Positions 29,380 through 39,121 are shown, numbered from the stretch's first letter. The stretch: DNA of 64,000 bases from Burkholderiaceae bacterium (GCA_019236735.1 JAFAIM010000012.1:1-64000); one strand, 5' to 3'. The notes: generated by a model not told the origin, from the sequence alone. Translations and numbers: made by a program.

Positions 29380-29919
29380 TCACTTCCACTCGTGCACGAA
29401 ATCGACGCGCCGGTTCTCCTTCCAGCAACTTTCGGTGTGACAGAGTCCCCGCGGCTTCTCTTTGCCGAAGCTGATGGTTTCGATGCGCGTGGATGGGATC
29501 CCCATTAGCACGAGTCGTTGCTTGACCCCATCGGCGCGCCGCTGACCCAGCGCGAGGTTGTACTCGCTGCTGCCGCGCTCGTCGCAATTGCCCTGCAAAG
29601 TGACGTTGTCGTTGGAGTACGTGCTCGCGAGCTTCTCGTTGTCCGTGATCGCACCCTCCTGGTCCGACCGGATCGCGTACTTGTCGAAGTCGAAATACAC
29701 GCTCTCGTTCGCGACATTGGCACGCATCCGTTCGAACACTTGCTGCGGCGACTCGGCAGGTGCAACCGGCGCGGGCGCCGGCGGCGGTGGCGGCGGCGGA
29801 GGCGGCGGCGGTGGAGCGGGCGCCGGCGCTGGCGGCGGCGGAGGCGGGGGAGCTGGCGGCGGCGTCGAGCAGGCGGCAGCCAGCGTGGTGATCAGCAGAA
29901 ACAGGGCGGCGCGTTTCAT
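29380..29919 (-). CDS. pal: Pal/OmpA-family peptidoglycan-associated lipoprotein with long polyproline linker
   Basis: Lipobox LAAAC; VYFDFDKYAIRSDQEG...NVTLQGNCDERGSSEYNLALGQRRADGVKQRLVLMGIPSTRIETISFGKEKP; linker [32 protein letters not shown]. Confidence 0.93.
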   Translation of the reverse strand: MKRAALFLLITTLAAACSTPPPAPPPPPPPAPAPAPPPPPPPPPPPPAPAPVAPAESPQQVFERMRANVANESVYFDFDKYAIRSDQEGAITDNEKLASTYSNDNVTLQGNCDERGSSEYNLALGQRRADGVKQRLVLMGIPSTRIETISFGKEKPRGLCHTESCWKENRRVDFVHEWK

Positions 29920-30093
29920 TGTGTTGTCGTTTCGTTGTGGGTTGAAGAAAATTTGCGGCCGGTAAAACCTGACAAACGGTGATTATCGCGCCGCTCATCG
30001 CGGCGGAGCGTTAAACCGGCGTTAAGTTGATGCCCGATCCGGGTCGTTCGAGCGGGTCGCGAGTAGCGCGCCGACGGGATCGGGTGCACCCAC

Positions 30094-30531
30094 TCAAGCG
30101 CCGATAACCTCGAACTGGACGTCGACGTTGCCGCGCGTGGCGTGCGAATACGGGCAAATCTTCTCGTGTGCCTCTTTCGCCAGTGCTGCCAAAATGGGTT
30201 GCGAAAGGCTGCGATCCTCGACACGTAGCTTGACCGAGAGACCGAACCCCCCCAGTTCGCGCGGGCCGATCGATACCGCGCAACGCACGGTCGCCTTGCT
30301 CGCATCCTTCTTCTGCTGCTTCCCGACGAAATCGAGTGCTCCGCCGAAGCAGGCGGCGTAGCCAGCTGCGAACAGATGCTCCGGGGTCGCTGTCCCCGGG
30401 CGGCCCGGCCCACCCAATTCTTTGGGCAGCGAAAGGTCCGCCTTGACCACACCGTCGCTTGACTCGGTGTGTCCGTTTCGGCCACCGATGGCGGTGGCTG
30501 TGGCGGTGTATAGAGGCTTGATTGCGTCCAT
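30094..30531 (-). CDS. ohr: Organic hydroperoxide resistance protein (Ohr/OsmC family)
   Basis: MDAIKPLYTATATAIGGRNGHTESSDGVVKADLSLPKELGG...LFAAGYAACFGGALDF...KICPYSHATRGN: both conserved Cys present. Confidence 0.95.
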   Translation of the reverse strand: MDAIKPLYTATATAIGGRNGHTESSDGVVKADLSLPKELGGPGRPGTATPEHLFAAGYAACFGGALDFVGKQQKKDASKATVRCAVSIGPRELGGFGLSVKLRVEDRSLSQPILAALAKEAHEKICPYSHATRGNVDVQFEVIGA

Positions 30532-30610
30532 GGGATTGCTCCTTCCTCGATGCCGGGGCCGATGCTGCTCGCCGCGAGCGCCGCGGTCAAGTCGACTCGG
30601 CCCGCAACTC

Positions 30611-30643
30611 ACCCACGCGTCACCCACGCGTCACCCACGCGTC
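30611..30643. repeat. Tandem repeat, 3 x 11 bp (acccacgcgtc)
   Basis: Three perfect copies spanning the 3' end and stop of the MerR-TPR gene. Confidence 0.9.
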
Positions 30644-31482
30644 AGCCGTCGGTACTCGGACATGTGCCGGATCGCGTCCTTCGCCCGGCCCAAGCGCTCG
30701 TACAGCAGCGCCAGGTTGTAATGCGCATCACCGAGCGTCGGGTCACGCCGCAGCGCGTGACGATAGGTCTCGATCGCCTCGCCGATGCGGCCCGCGTCGC
30801 CCAACAGCACGCCCAGGTTGTACAGCAGCAGCGGATCGGGGCCGCACGCAGCGATCGCTTCGCGGTACACGCGCTCGGCTTGGCGGTGACGCCCGGCCTC
30901 GTGCAAGAGGCGACCGAGGTTCACGCGCGCGTCGATTCGCTCCGGATCCAGCGCGATTGCCTGTCCGTAGGCGTTTGCGGCAGCCTCGAGCGATTGCCGC
31001 TCCAGCGTCGCCGCGCGCGCAAACCAATCTTCCGAGGCCGTACCGCCCGGAGGCCGACCACGTTCGATCACGCTCAGTGACCCATCGGGATCGCCTTCGA
31101 AATCGAGCACGTACTGGCCCGATTCGACCTGGCGCTGATGCGATCCATCGCGCACCACAACCTGATCGCCCACAGCGCCGATCGACAGTCCGGACAGAGG
31201 CATCGTGTCGGGCAACTGCCGGCGCAGCTGCCGGAGCGCGCGCATGATGCGATGCGCCGGTACGCTGGCGTCGGCGAGCGCCTGCGCCGCGCGAAGCACG
31301 ATCAAATCCTGGAACGAGAACTGCAGAGAGTTGCGCATCCCGCGCGCCGGGTTGACGAAACCTGCCGCCACCATCGCGCGGATCGTGCGACGCGGAAGGT
31401 GCAGCATCTTTTCGACGTCGCGCACGCCGTAGGAGCGCATGGCATCGATTCCGGTGGGAAATGTCGGAAAGCGCCGCCCCAT
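30631..31482 (-). CDS. MerR-type HTH fused to TPR repeats
   Basis: YGVRDVEKMLHLPRRTIRAMVAAGFVNPARGMRNSLQFSFQDLIVLRAAQAL (MerR-like), then TPRs AYGQAIALDPERIDARVNLGRLLHEAGRHRQAERVYREAI... Confidence 0.85.
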   Translation of the reverse strand: MGRRFPTFPTGIDAMRSYGVRDVEKMLHLPRRTIRAMVAAGFVNPARGMRNSLQFSFQDLIVLRAAQALADASVPAHRIMRALRQLRRQLPDTMPLSGLSIGAVGDQVVVRDGSHQRQVESGQYVLDFEGDPDGSLSVIERGRPPGGTASEDWFARAATLERQSLEAAANAYGQAIALDPERIDARVNLGRLLHEAGRHRQAERVYREAIAACGPDPLLLYNLGVLLGDAGRIGEAIETYRHALRRDPTLGDAHYNLALLYERLGRAKDAIRHMSEYRRLTRG

Positions 31483-31554
31483 TTCGGAAAGGCGGCGCCG
31501 GGGCCGGTCCGGGAGAGACGAACGTGCTGCTGCCCGGATCGCCGGCGCTGCCGC

Positions 31555-32508
31555 CTACTTGCGCGCGCGACCGCGTATCGCCGGCTGCGCTGCTTCCGCC
31601 GGCTCGACGGCGGGCGCGCGCCTTGGCGGTTTGCGCGCCTGCTGTTGCGCCGCCGGCTGTTCTTGGGGCGTCTCCTCGTTCGCTGCCTGCACCTCGAGCG
31701 GCCGCGCCGGCGGCTGGCGCGACGGGCCGGCGCCCTTGCGCTCCAGGCTCGCTCTTAGCGCCTCCATCAGGTCGATCACCTGCGCCCCACCCGGTTCGGC
31801 GCCGTCGGCCAGCGTGATCTCCTGACCCTCGACTTTCTTTTGTATCGCCGCCTCGATACGTGCCCGCACCTCGTCCTTGTAGACGGTGGGATCGAACGCC
31901 TCGGACGACTGCTGATCGATCAGCTGGTGCGCCAGCTTCAGTTCGCCCTCCTTGACCTCTGTACCGGGGATCTCGAGCTCCCGGATCGATCGCACCTCGT
32001 TCGCGTACAGCAGTTGCTGCATCACCAGACCGTCCTCGACTGCCCGCACCATCACGATGTACTGCTTGCCGCGAGCGGCCCACCGGCCGAGTGCGCAGCG
32101 TTTCGATTCGCGCAGCGCACGTGTGAACAGCGCATACGGCTTGGCGCCGCCCTTATCGGGCGCGAGGTAGTACGCCTTGTCGAAATACACAGGGTCGACC
32201 GAATCGAGCGGAACGAACTCGGAGATTTCGGCGCTGTGCGTGCCGACCTCTTCCATCGCCTTGAGCTCTTCCGGAGTAAAGATTACGTACTGGTCCTTGG
32301 CGAACTCATAACCTTTGACGATGTCGTCGCGCTCGACCGGCACGCCTTCTTTCACGCACACGTACTGCTGCTTGAGCCGCGAGCCATCCGCTTTGTGCAG
32401 CATGTTGAAGGAAATGGCGCGGCCTGATTCGGTGGCCGAGTACAGCTTGACGGGAATCGCAACCAACCCGAACGACAGCGTCAGCGAACCAATCGAACGC
32501 GCAGCCAT
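31555..32508 (-). CDS. ku: Bacterial Ku protein (NHEJ)
   Basis: ARSIGSLTLSFGLVAIPVKLYSATESGRAISFNMLHKADGSRLKQQYVCVKEGVPVERDDIVKGYEF; basic C-terminal tail. Confidence 0.96.
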   Translation of the reverse strand: MAARSIGSLTLSFGLVAIPVKLYSATESGRAISFNMLHKADGSRLKQQYVCVKEGVPVERDDIVKGYEFAKDQYVIFTPEELKAMEEVGTHSAEISEFVPLDSVDPVYFDKAYYLAPDKGGAKPYALFTRALRESKRCALGRWAARGKQYIVMVRAVEDGLVMQQLLYANEVRSIRELEIPGTEVKEGELKLAHQLIDQQSSEAFDPTVYKDEVRARIEAAIQKKVEGQEITLADGAEPGGAQVIDLMEALRASLERKGAGPSRQPPARPLEVQAANEETPQEQPAAQQQARKPPRRAPAVEPAEAAQPAIRGRARK

Positions 32509-32547
32509 CCGCCACCTCCTAGCAATGAACCTCAGCCGGTACGCACA

Positions 32548-35256
32548 TCATTGTTTCGCTGTCGAACCGCTCAACACGCTTTCCAGGCTCTGCTTGCGCG
32601 CCAGGACGCCGTGCCACGCATCGCCTCTCTCCGCAAGCCGCCGCGCCGCATTGTCGAGGCGGAAATCGAGCGGATGCGCGCCAGCCAGTTCGTCCCAAGT
32701 CAACGGCATCGAGACCGGGGCCCCCGGCACGCCCCTCGGCGAATACGCCGAGTTCAGCGTCTTGCCGCGCACGTTCATATTGTAGTCGATGAAAATGCGG
32801 CCGGTGCGTTTGGGTACGCTCCATTCCATCGTGATGTCACGCGGGTGCTGCCGCATCAAGTGGCGCCCAACCAGCTCGCAAACCGCACGCGCCTGCTCGA
32901 AATCGATCGACCGGCGGATCGGAACGAACACGTGCAGCCCGGTTTTGCCCGAAGTCTTGACGATCGGCTCCAGCCGCATACTGTTGAGCAGCTCGCGCAG
33001 GCGGAACGCGACCTCCTTGCCCTTCTCGAACGCGGTCGTGTTGAGTTCCGGCTCATCGCCCGGTGCCTCCCGGCCGGAGTAGATATAGGGGTCGAGATCG
33101 AACACGAGGTAGTCAGGGTAGTTCAGCACAGAGGCTTCGAGCGACTGCTCCGAGCTGGCGTAGTCCGTTTCGTTTGAGACGGCGTCCTCGCCGACCTGCG
33201 CGCGTGAATGCCACACGTGCAGTTCCAGCGCACCGGATTGCGCCAGCCAGAGCAGCGTGGGCAGGTTGTTGCACAGGAGCACCTCTTGATTCTCATCCTT
33301 GTGGCTGGAGAACACGGTGAGGGTCTCGACGAACGGCGGCCGCTGTTGTTCCCAGTGTTTCTGGAAGAAGCGCTGCCCCTGGATGCCGTCGGGCATTCGG
33401 ATCAGGGTAAGCGGCCGATCGGCCAGGTGCGCTAGCAGGAATGGCGATACCTGTGCGAAGTAGCGCAACAGCTGGCGCTTGGTGAGCGCAGGCTGGCGCA
33501 GCGCCACATTTTCCGGCCAGTAGACGCGGTCCAGGTGTGTCAGGCGGATACGATGTTCTCCGAGCACAAGCACGAACGCATTCTTCGCGGTCTCCAGCTG
33601 CGCGAGCACTTCATCGACCTGGTCGCGTGCGGCATGCGGCGCCGGAGCCGGGGGCTGCGCTTCGCTCGGCCATTGCACCGACGTCGGTGCGATGTCGTCG
33701 CGCAAACGCAGGAATACCGGGTGGCGCAGACGATCGTCCTCGGTCCAACTGTGGAACCGAACCTCCGCGACCAGTTCCGGCTCGACCCATCGGGTCGGGT
33801 TCGGAAGCTCCGGCACCGGGGAAAATGGGCTGGTGGCCCGCTCGAGACCCCGCAGGCGTTCCATCAGCTGCGCGAGCGTGCGATCGTCGAAACCCGATCC
33901 CACGTGCGAGGCGAAACGCAGCTGGCCGGCGTCCCACGCGCCGACGAGCAGCGCGCCGAGCGGGGCACGAATGCCGCGCCCCTCCGTGAAACCGCCGACC
34001 ACGAACTCGCCGGTGCGCGACGGCTTGGCCTTGAGCCAAGCAGGCGAGCGCCGCCCGGACTCGTAGCGGCTGTCCAGGCGCTTGCCCACAACGCCCTCGA
34101 AACCGCTCTCGATCGCTGCCTGTTGCAGCGCCAGGCCGTCCTGCTCGGTATGCACGAGTTGCACCCGCGGCGAAGGCAGCAGACACTCTGATAGGTAGCG
34201 TCGCCGGTCGCGGTAGGTCGCTTGTCGCAACTCGATTCCTGCGAAGTAGAGCAGGTCGAAGCAGAAGAAAACGACGGCGGCGCCGGAATCGGCTACGGCG
34301 ATCTCGCGTTCCGTCTTCAGCTGAACACGGTTTTGCAGCGCCTGGAACGACGGCCGTCCGTTCGCATCCAGCGCCACCAGCTCGCCGTCCAGGATCATTC
34401 CGTCGACCTGCTGCTTGCCCAACTCGGCCGCCAGCGCTGGGAACGCCTTCGTCAAGTCCAACCCGCGCCGCGACCGCAGTCGAACGCCGTTCGCGTCGAC
34501 GAAAGCCAGCACCCGGTAGCCGTCCAGTTTCGGCTCCCACATCCAGTCCGCGCGGCTAAAGGGTGCATCGACCGTTTCGGCCAGCATCGGCGCGACATCT
34601 TCGAGCATCGGTACGGTTTTGCCGGCCGGCACCAGCTGGGCAGCAGGCATCGGGTGCGCCGGAACGTACTTCAGCTCCTCGACCGCAGCGCCCGACAGGA
34701 CGGAGCGGTTGCGCCGCGTGATATCGACAGCCAGGGCGAAACGGTCTCTGTGCTTGATCAGCAGCCAGCTCTTGGGGTCCTGCGCGGTGCGCACCAACGC
34801 GAAGGAACCCTTGAGTTTTTCCCCGCGCAACAGGAAGCCGAGCTTGCCTTTCGCCAGGCCTTCGCGCGCGCGCAGCTCGGCCTGAGCGCGTTCATGGAAC
34901 CAGGTACCGTCCTCGTCCGGCGAATACACCCCGCAATCCCACACGATGACTTCGCCCGCGCCGTATTGGCCGGGCGGGATCACCCCTTCGAAAGACGCGT
35001 AGTCGTACGGGTGATCCTCCGTTTGCACCGCCAAACGCTTCTCCGCGGTGTCGAGCGAAGGGCCTTTCGGAACCGCCCAGGACTTGAGCACGCCGTCGCA
35101 CTCCAGCCGCAGGTCATAGTGCAGCCGCCGCGCCGAATGTTGCTGCACGACGAACAACAGCGGGCCGGTCGAAGGAGCGGCTTGCTCCGGCGCCGGCTCC
35201 GGAGTCTGGTCGAAGCGGCGCTTGGTCGAGTATTCGCTAAGCTTGTCCTTGTCCAC
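32548..35256 (-). CDS. ligD: Multidomain DNA ligase D (phosphoesterase-ligase-polymerase order)
   Basis: PE domain FVVQQHSARRLHYDLRLE; ligase WEPKLDGYRVLAF; polymerase LTHLDRVYWPEN...YLVFDLDP. Confidence 0.96.
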   Translation of the reverse strand: MDKDKLSEYSTKRRFDQTPEPAPEQAAPSTGPLLFVVQQHSARRLHYDLRLECDGVLKSWAVPKGPSLDTAEKRLAVQTEDHPYDYASFEGVIPPGQYGAGEVIVWDCGVYSPDEDGTWFHERAQAELRAREGLAKGKLGFLLRGEKLKGSFALVRTAQDPKSWLLIKHRDRFALAVDITRRNRSVLSGAAVEELKYVPAHPMPAAQLVPAGKTVPMLEDVAPMLAETVDAPFSRADWMWEPKLDGYRVLAFVDANGVRLRSRRGLDLTKAFPALAAELGKQQVDGMILDGELVALDANGRPSFQALQNRVQLKTEREIAVADSGAAVVFFCFDLLYFAGIELRQATYRDRRRYLSECLLPSPRVQLVHTEQDGLALQQAAIESGFEGVVGKRLDSRYESGRRSPAWLKAKPSRTGEFVVGGFTEGRGIRAPLGALLVGAWDAGQLRFASHVGSGFDDRTLAQLMERLRGLERATSPFSPVPELPNPTRWVEPELVAEVRFHSWTEDDRLRHPVFLRLRDDIAPTSVQWPSEAQPPAPAPHAARDQVDEVLAQLETAKNAFVLVLGEHRIRLTHLDRVYWPENVALRQPALTKRQLLRYFAQVSPFLLAHLADRPLTLIRMPDGIQGQRFFQKHWEQQRPPFVETLTVFSSHKDENQEVLLCNNLPTLLWLAQSGALELHVWHSRAQVGEDAVSNETDYASSEQSLEASVLNYPDYLVFDLDPYIYSGREAPGDEPELNTTAFEKGKEVAFRLRELLNSMRLEPIVKTSGKTGLHVFVPIRRSIDFEQARAVCELVGRHLMRQHPRDITMEWSVPKRTGRIFIDYNMNVRGKTLNSAYSPRGVPGAPVSMPLTWDELAGAHPLDFRLDNAARRLAERGDAWHGVLARKQSLESVLSGSTAKQ

Positions 35257-35286
35257 GGTACGATTCTAGTGTTGGGAGGTGCGCGG

Positions 35287-36006
35287 ATGCGCGGCAAGCT
35301 TCTGGCCGGCGCGAGCGGCTACTCGTACAAGGAGTGGAAAGGAAACTTTTATCCGGCCGAGATCAAGCCGGAGCAAATGCTCGCGTACTACTCTGGCCAC
35401 CTGCCCACAGTCGAGATCAACAATACGTTCTATCAAATGCCCAAGGTGGCGGTTCTCGAAAACTGGGCACGTGCCACACCACCGCATTTCCGCTTCGCGA
35501 TCAAGGCGTCGCGAAGGATCACCCATCAAGCGCGAATCAAGGCAGACGAGGCGGCCGATTCGGTTGCGTTCCTCTACAAGAACCTGTCTGTTCTCGGCGA
35601 GAAACGGGGCCCGGTGCTGTTTCAGCTGCCGCCGCTCCTGAAAAGGGATCTGCCGCGCTTGCAGGAGTTTCTGCGCGTGCTGCCGCCGGAGCACGCCGCG
35701 GCGTTCGAGTTTCGCAACGACAGCTGGTTCGACGACGAGGTATACGAGGCGTTGCGCAGCGCGGGGGCGGCGTTGTGCCTGTCGGAACGGGAAGACAGCG
35801 CGCCGCCGGCGCTCGTGCAAACAGCCTCGTGGGGCTACGTTCGCCTGCGGCTGGAGGAATACTCGGGCGATGCGCTCGAGCAGTGGGCGAAGCGGCTCGC
35901 TGCCACGGGTTGGCGCGAAACCCACGTTTACTTCATGCACGAGCCGACCGCGCCCGGGTACGCGAGGGCCCTGATGCAATATGCTGGCGTAACTCGGGCC
36001 GAGTAG
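35287..36006 (+). CDS. DUF72-family protein
   Basis: LLAGASGYSYKEWKGNFYPAEIKPEQMLAYYSGHLPTVEINNTFYQMP...FRFAIKASRRITH. Track ORF begins at 34222 antisense to ligD. Confidence 0.92.
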   Translation: MRGKLLAGASGYSYKEWKGNFYPAEIKPEQMLAYYSGHLPTVEINNTFYQMPKVAVLENWARATPPHFRFAIKASRRITHQARIKADEAADSVAFLYKNLSVLGEKRGPVLFQLPPLLKRDLPRLQEFLRVLPPEHAAAFEFRNDSWFDDEVYEALRSAGAALCLSEREDSAPPALVQTASWGYVRLRLEEYSGDALEQWAKRLAATGWRETHVYFMHEPTAPGYARALMQYAGVTRAE

Positions 36007-36038
36007 GATTCCTCTGGGGCATCGGTTAGGAGGGAGCC

Positions 36039-36722
36039 ATGTTCAAGGCAGGGATCGACCAGGATGCAATTGTCCAGATGTTCTCGAAGGCGAGCGCCGA
36101 GCGCGCACAAGATCTGCGCAAGGCGGTGAGCGAAGCCACGCTGAAGGCGCTTCAGGGGCGCGCGCTGACGCTGGCGAACATCCGCAAAGTGCTCGAGACC
36201 GTGGCGCAAGCGGCGTCGGCCGGCACCGCGCAAAGCAGGCTTCCGGCGCCCGACATCGAGAACGTTCTTACTTCGGCGTTCGCGGGGATGGACGCAGCGC
36301 TGCTGCAGGCGGTGCAGGCCCATCGCACCGCGCTGCAGCAGTTCGTGGAACAGGGCATTCCGCTGCAGGAACGTCACATGAAAGATGCGCTGGCGAACAT
36401 CGAAAAAATGGAGGACGTGTTTTTCGCCACGGTCGGCAAGGCGGCACAACAAGCGACCGGCGCGCTCCGCCCCGCGTGGGAACATGTGCTGGATTCGATG
36501 CGGATGAAAGGCACGGGAACCGGCGCACAAGCTTCCACCAGCGTCGAGCACTTGATGGCACAGGCGCAAACCGCGTTGCGCGAGGGGCGCGCCGCCAGCT
36601 TGCGAAGCGCGCAAGCGATGATGGAAAGCTACGCGACTCTGGTGAGTGGCGTCTTAATCGGCATGTCGGAGGGCTTGCAGCAGTCGACGACCGCGCAGGA
36701 GCGCGGCAGCGGGCAATCTTGA
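36039..36722 (+). CDS. Uncharacterised helix-rich protein (phasin-like composition)
   Basis: Ala/Gln-rich helical sequence, good RBS (aggaggg region), codon use matches neighbours; family not recognised with certainty. Confidence 0.7.
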   Translation: MFKAGIDQDAIVQMFSKASAERAQDLRKAVSEATLKALQGRALTLANIRKVLETVAQAASAGTAQSRLPAPDIENVLTSAFAGMDAALLQAVQAHRTALQQFVEQGIPLQERHMKDALANIEKMEDVFFATVGKAAQQATGALRPAWEHVLDSMRMKGTGTGAQASTSVEHLMAQAQTALREGRAASLRSAQAMMESYATLVSGVLIGMSEGLQQSTTAQERGSGQS

Positions 36723-36725
36723 GGG

Positions 36726-38660
36726 CTAGTGGCCTGCGCCGGCCAGCAGACGCTTGACGTTGCCCTGGCGCTTCAAAATGGCCGAATCCTCGACGGCGGC
36801 GCGATAGGCGGCGTCGCCAGCTTCGCCATAATGCTCGACGTACTCGCTGACCATCGCCGCGAAGACCTCGACCAGTTCGGGGTCGAACTGCCGACCCGCC
36901 ATGAAGCGCAGCTCCTCGAGCGCGGCCTCGTGCGAGCACGTGCGCTTGTGCACCCGCCCGCTGGTCAGCACGTCGTACGCGTCCGCCAGCGAGACGATTC
37001 GCGACTCCACCGGAATCTCCTCGAACTTTAGCCCGCTCGGGTAGCCGGTGCCGTCCCACCACTCGTGGTGGGTGCGCGCCACCAGCGCTGCCAGCTGGGC
37101 GCCCGGGTGGCTGGATTTCGCGAGCATTTCGGCACCGATCACCGGATGTTTGCGGATGATGAGTCGCTCGGCCTCGGTGAGCCGCGATGGTTTCAGCAGT
37201 ACCTGGTGGCTGATGCCGATCTTGCCGATGTCGTGCAGCCGCGCTGCCATCTCGACGATCTCGGAGCGGCCATGATCGAACCCGAGTCGGGCGGCGGTCA
37301 GGTATGCAAGGCGCCCGACTTTGAAACAGTGACTGCCCGTTTCATCGTCGACCAGCGACGCCGCTACTGCCCAGTCTTCGAGGAGCGTGCGTTCGCGCGC
37401 GGCAACTTCCTGCTGGAAGCTCTTCACTCGCAAGTCGGCTGCGTGATCTCCCAGCAGCACCTCCGCGTGCGACTGCGGATCCAGTTCTGCCAGTGCTTCC
37501 TTCTGGATCTGCGACAGCAGCTGGTGCAACTGGCGCGTTCGCATCGCGGCAAAGTACGTAGTCAGCTGCTCGACGTATTCGAGCGCGCGCCGCAGATCGC
37601 CCGCTTTTTCGTGCGCGCGGATCAGCGCTCGCAGCACGTCGTCTACGTACGAGTCCGCGTTCTGGGCGCGGGGCAGAAGCTTTTCGAGGCGTGAGATTCC
37701 GATATCGGATTGTCCCGAAAATACCTCGCACAGCCCCTGTGCCAGCGCGAACATCACCTCGGTGCGGGGGTTCCCCGACAGCTGCGCCTGCCGCAGGCGG
37801 CGCAGGCGCTCGCGCGCCTCCTCGGTGCGGCCGGCTTCCAGCAGAGCGGCGTTGAAAAAGCACTCGAACTGATGCCGCGCGAGCGGGTTGAACGTCGGAT
37901 CGAGCGACGCGAACACCTTCGCTCCGCGCTCGCCGGTCACCAGCGCGTCATGCAGTTCGCCGCGCACCAGGTGGCAGTACACGAGGTTCCCGAGCGCATT
38001 GGCGACGCATGACCGTCCTGTCATGCTGCTTGGAATCTCTTCGCTCGCCAGCAAACCCCGATTGACCTCGATCGCGCCTTCGTAGTAACCGGCGTCCTGC
38101 AGGCAGGTGGCGAGGTTGCCGAGCGCCGACAAGCGGCCGTCCTCCAGTCCGTTCGCGCGCGCGACCTCGTAGGCCTCCTCCAGCAACGTCAGCGCCGCGG
38201 CGAAGTCCCGCTGCTTCAGACAGTACGCGCCGCTCAGGTTGGCCGCCTGCCGGTGTAGCTCGGGGATGCCAAGCGTCCTCGCCCACCCGAGAGCGTGCCG
38301 GGCGAAGTGCACCGCGCGTCCCCGCGAACCGCAGCCGAACAGGATCCGCGCTGTCAGTAATAGACCCTCTACCTGTAGGGGGCGATGTTCCGGCGCGTGC
38401 AAGTCACGAAACAGCCGCCCGTAATGATCGGCGATGTCCGCCGTCGTGTGGTCCAGCGCCTTTGACTGCAGTCCGCGCAGCGAATCGATCAATGCCCGCA
38501 GAGCCGCTTCCCGCGTTTGCGCGTCGACATCCCCCAGTGCGGCGAGGATTTCGTCCAATCGGGCGCTGAAAAAGTCCGCCGCCTCGACGTACGATCGGCT
38601 CCATCGGCTTGACCCGGTGCCGCCGTTGCGCGGTTCCTTGCCAGGTTCCCTGCCGATCAT
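36726..38660 (-). CDS. TPR-rich HD-GYP-domain protein
   Basis: ETGSHCFKVGRLAYLTAARLGFDHGRSEIVEMAARLHDIGKIGISHQVLLKPSRLTEAERLIIRKHPVIGAEML...HHEWWDGTGYPSGLK. Confidence 0.93.
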   Translation of the reverse strand: MIGREPGKEPRNGGTGSSRWSRSYVEAADFFSARLDEILAALGDVDAQTREAALRALIDSLRGLQSKALDHTTADIADHYGRLFRDLHAPEHRPLQVEGLLLTARILFGCGSRGRAVHFARHALGWARTLGIPELHRQAANLSGAYCLKQRDFAAALTLLEEAYEVARANGLEDGRLSALGNLATCLQDAGYYEGAIEVNRGLLASEEIPSSMTGRSCVANALGNLVYCHLVRGELHDALVTGERGAKVFASLDPTFNPLARHQFECFFNAALLEAGRTEEARERLRRLRQAQLSGNPRTEVMFALAQGLCEVFSGQSDIGISRLEKLLPRAQNADSYVDDVLRALIRAHEKAGDLRRALEYVEQLTTYFAAMRTRQLHQLLSQIQKEALAELDPQSHAEVLLGDHAADLRVKSFQQEVAARERTLLEDWAVAASLVDDETGSHCFKVGRLAYLTAARLGFDHGRSEIVEMAARLHDIGKIGISHQVLLKPSRLTEAERLIIRKHPVIGAEMLAKSSHPGAQLAALVARTHHEWWDGTGYPSGLKFEEIPVESRIVSLADAYDVLTSGRVHKRTCSHEAALEELRFMAGRQFDPELVEVFAAMVSEYVEHYGEAGDAAYRAAVEDSAILKRQGNVKRLLAGAGH

Positions 38661-38690
38661 GTTCCGACTACGCCAGCGGAGGATAAGAGA

Positions 38691-38834
38691 ATGAACGCCA
38701 CGTTAAAGAATCAGGAAATCGTCGCCACCCAACAGATCGAGGAAATCTCCCCACAAGCTCCGGAGATCACTCAGCTACCGTTTGAAACCCTCCAGCTTAT
38801 TGGCGGCGGCGAAGGCATCATCAACGAACACTAA
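38691..38834 (+). CDS. 47-aa peptide with double-glycine-leader-like C-terminal region
   Basis: MNATLKNQEIVATQQIEEISPQAPEITQLPFETLQLIGGGEGIINEH*; RBS cggaggataagaga before ATG; below the track length cut-off. Confidence 0.65.
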   Translation: MNATLKNQEIVATQQIEEISPQAPEITQLPFETLQLIGGGEGIINEH

Positions 38835-38850
38835 GGGAGGAGCCCTGCGC

Positions 38851-38876
38851 TCGGCCGGCGTACGCGCGCCGGCCGA
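38851..38876. terminator. Strong hairpin just downstream of the 47-aa ORF
   Basis: tcggccggcg-tacgcg-cgccggccga, perfect 10-bp stem; no clear U-tract. Confidence 0.5.
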
Positions 38877-39121
38877 CGAATACTGTCGCACCATCGGCGT
38901 TTGCGCCAGCGGGGGGCATTCACGCTGTTGCGGGAGGCATCGCCCGCGTTTGCGTTTCTCGCAAAGACGGTTTTTAAAACGCGTATGAATGCGTGATCAC
39001 GCGCGTGCGTGAGCGGGCCGCACCGGCGCTTTAAGCTTTGGTTTTCCGAGGGCCGCGCAGACCTGGACGAGTTTCAGCGAAATTCGTCCAGGGCGCAGAT
39101 CACCGCATCTTCACGACCCGC

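Noticed and set aside
29558-29965. Plus-strand Gly-rich ORF
   Set aside because: Generated by the complement of the polyproline-coding tract in the Pal-like gene.
30611-30643. Possible CRISPR or iteron array
   Set aside because: Only three contiguous 11-bp units with no spacers and no replication or cas genes nearby.
34222-35286. N-terminal 355 aa of the DUF72 track ORF
   Set aside because: Antisense to ligD; DUF72 homology begins at the ATG at 35287.
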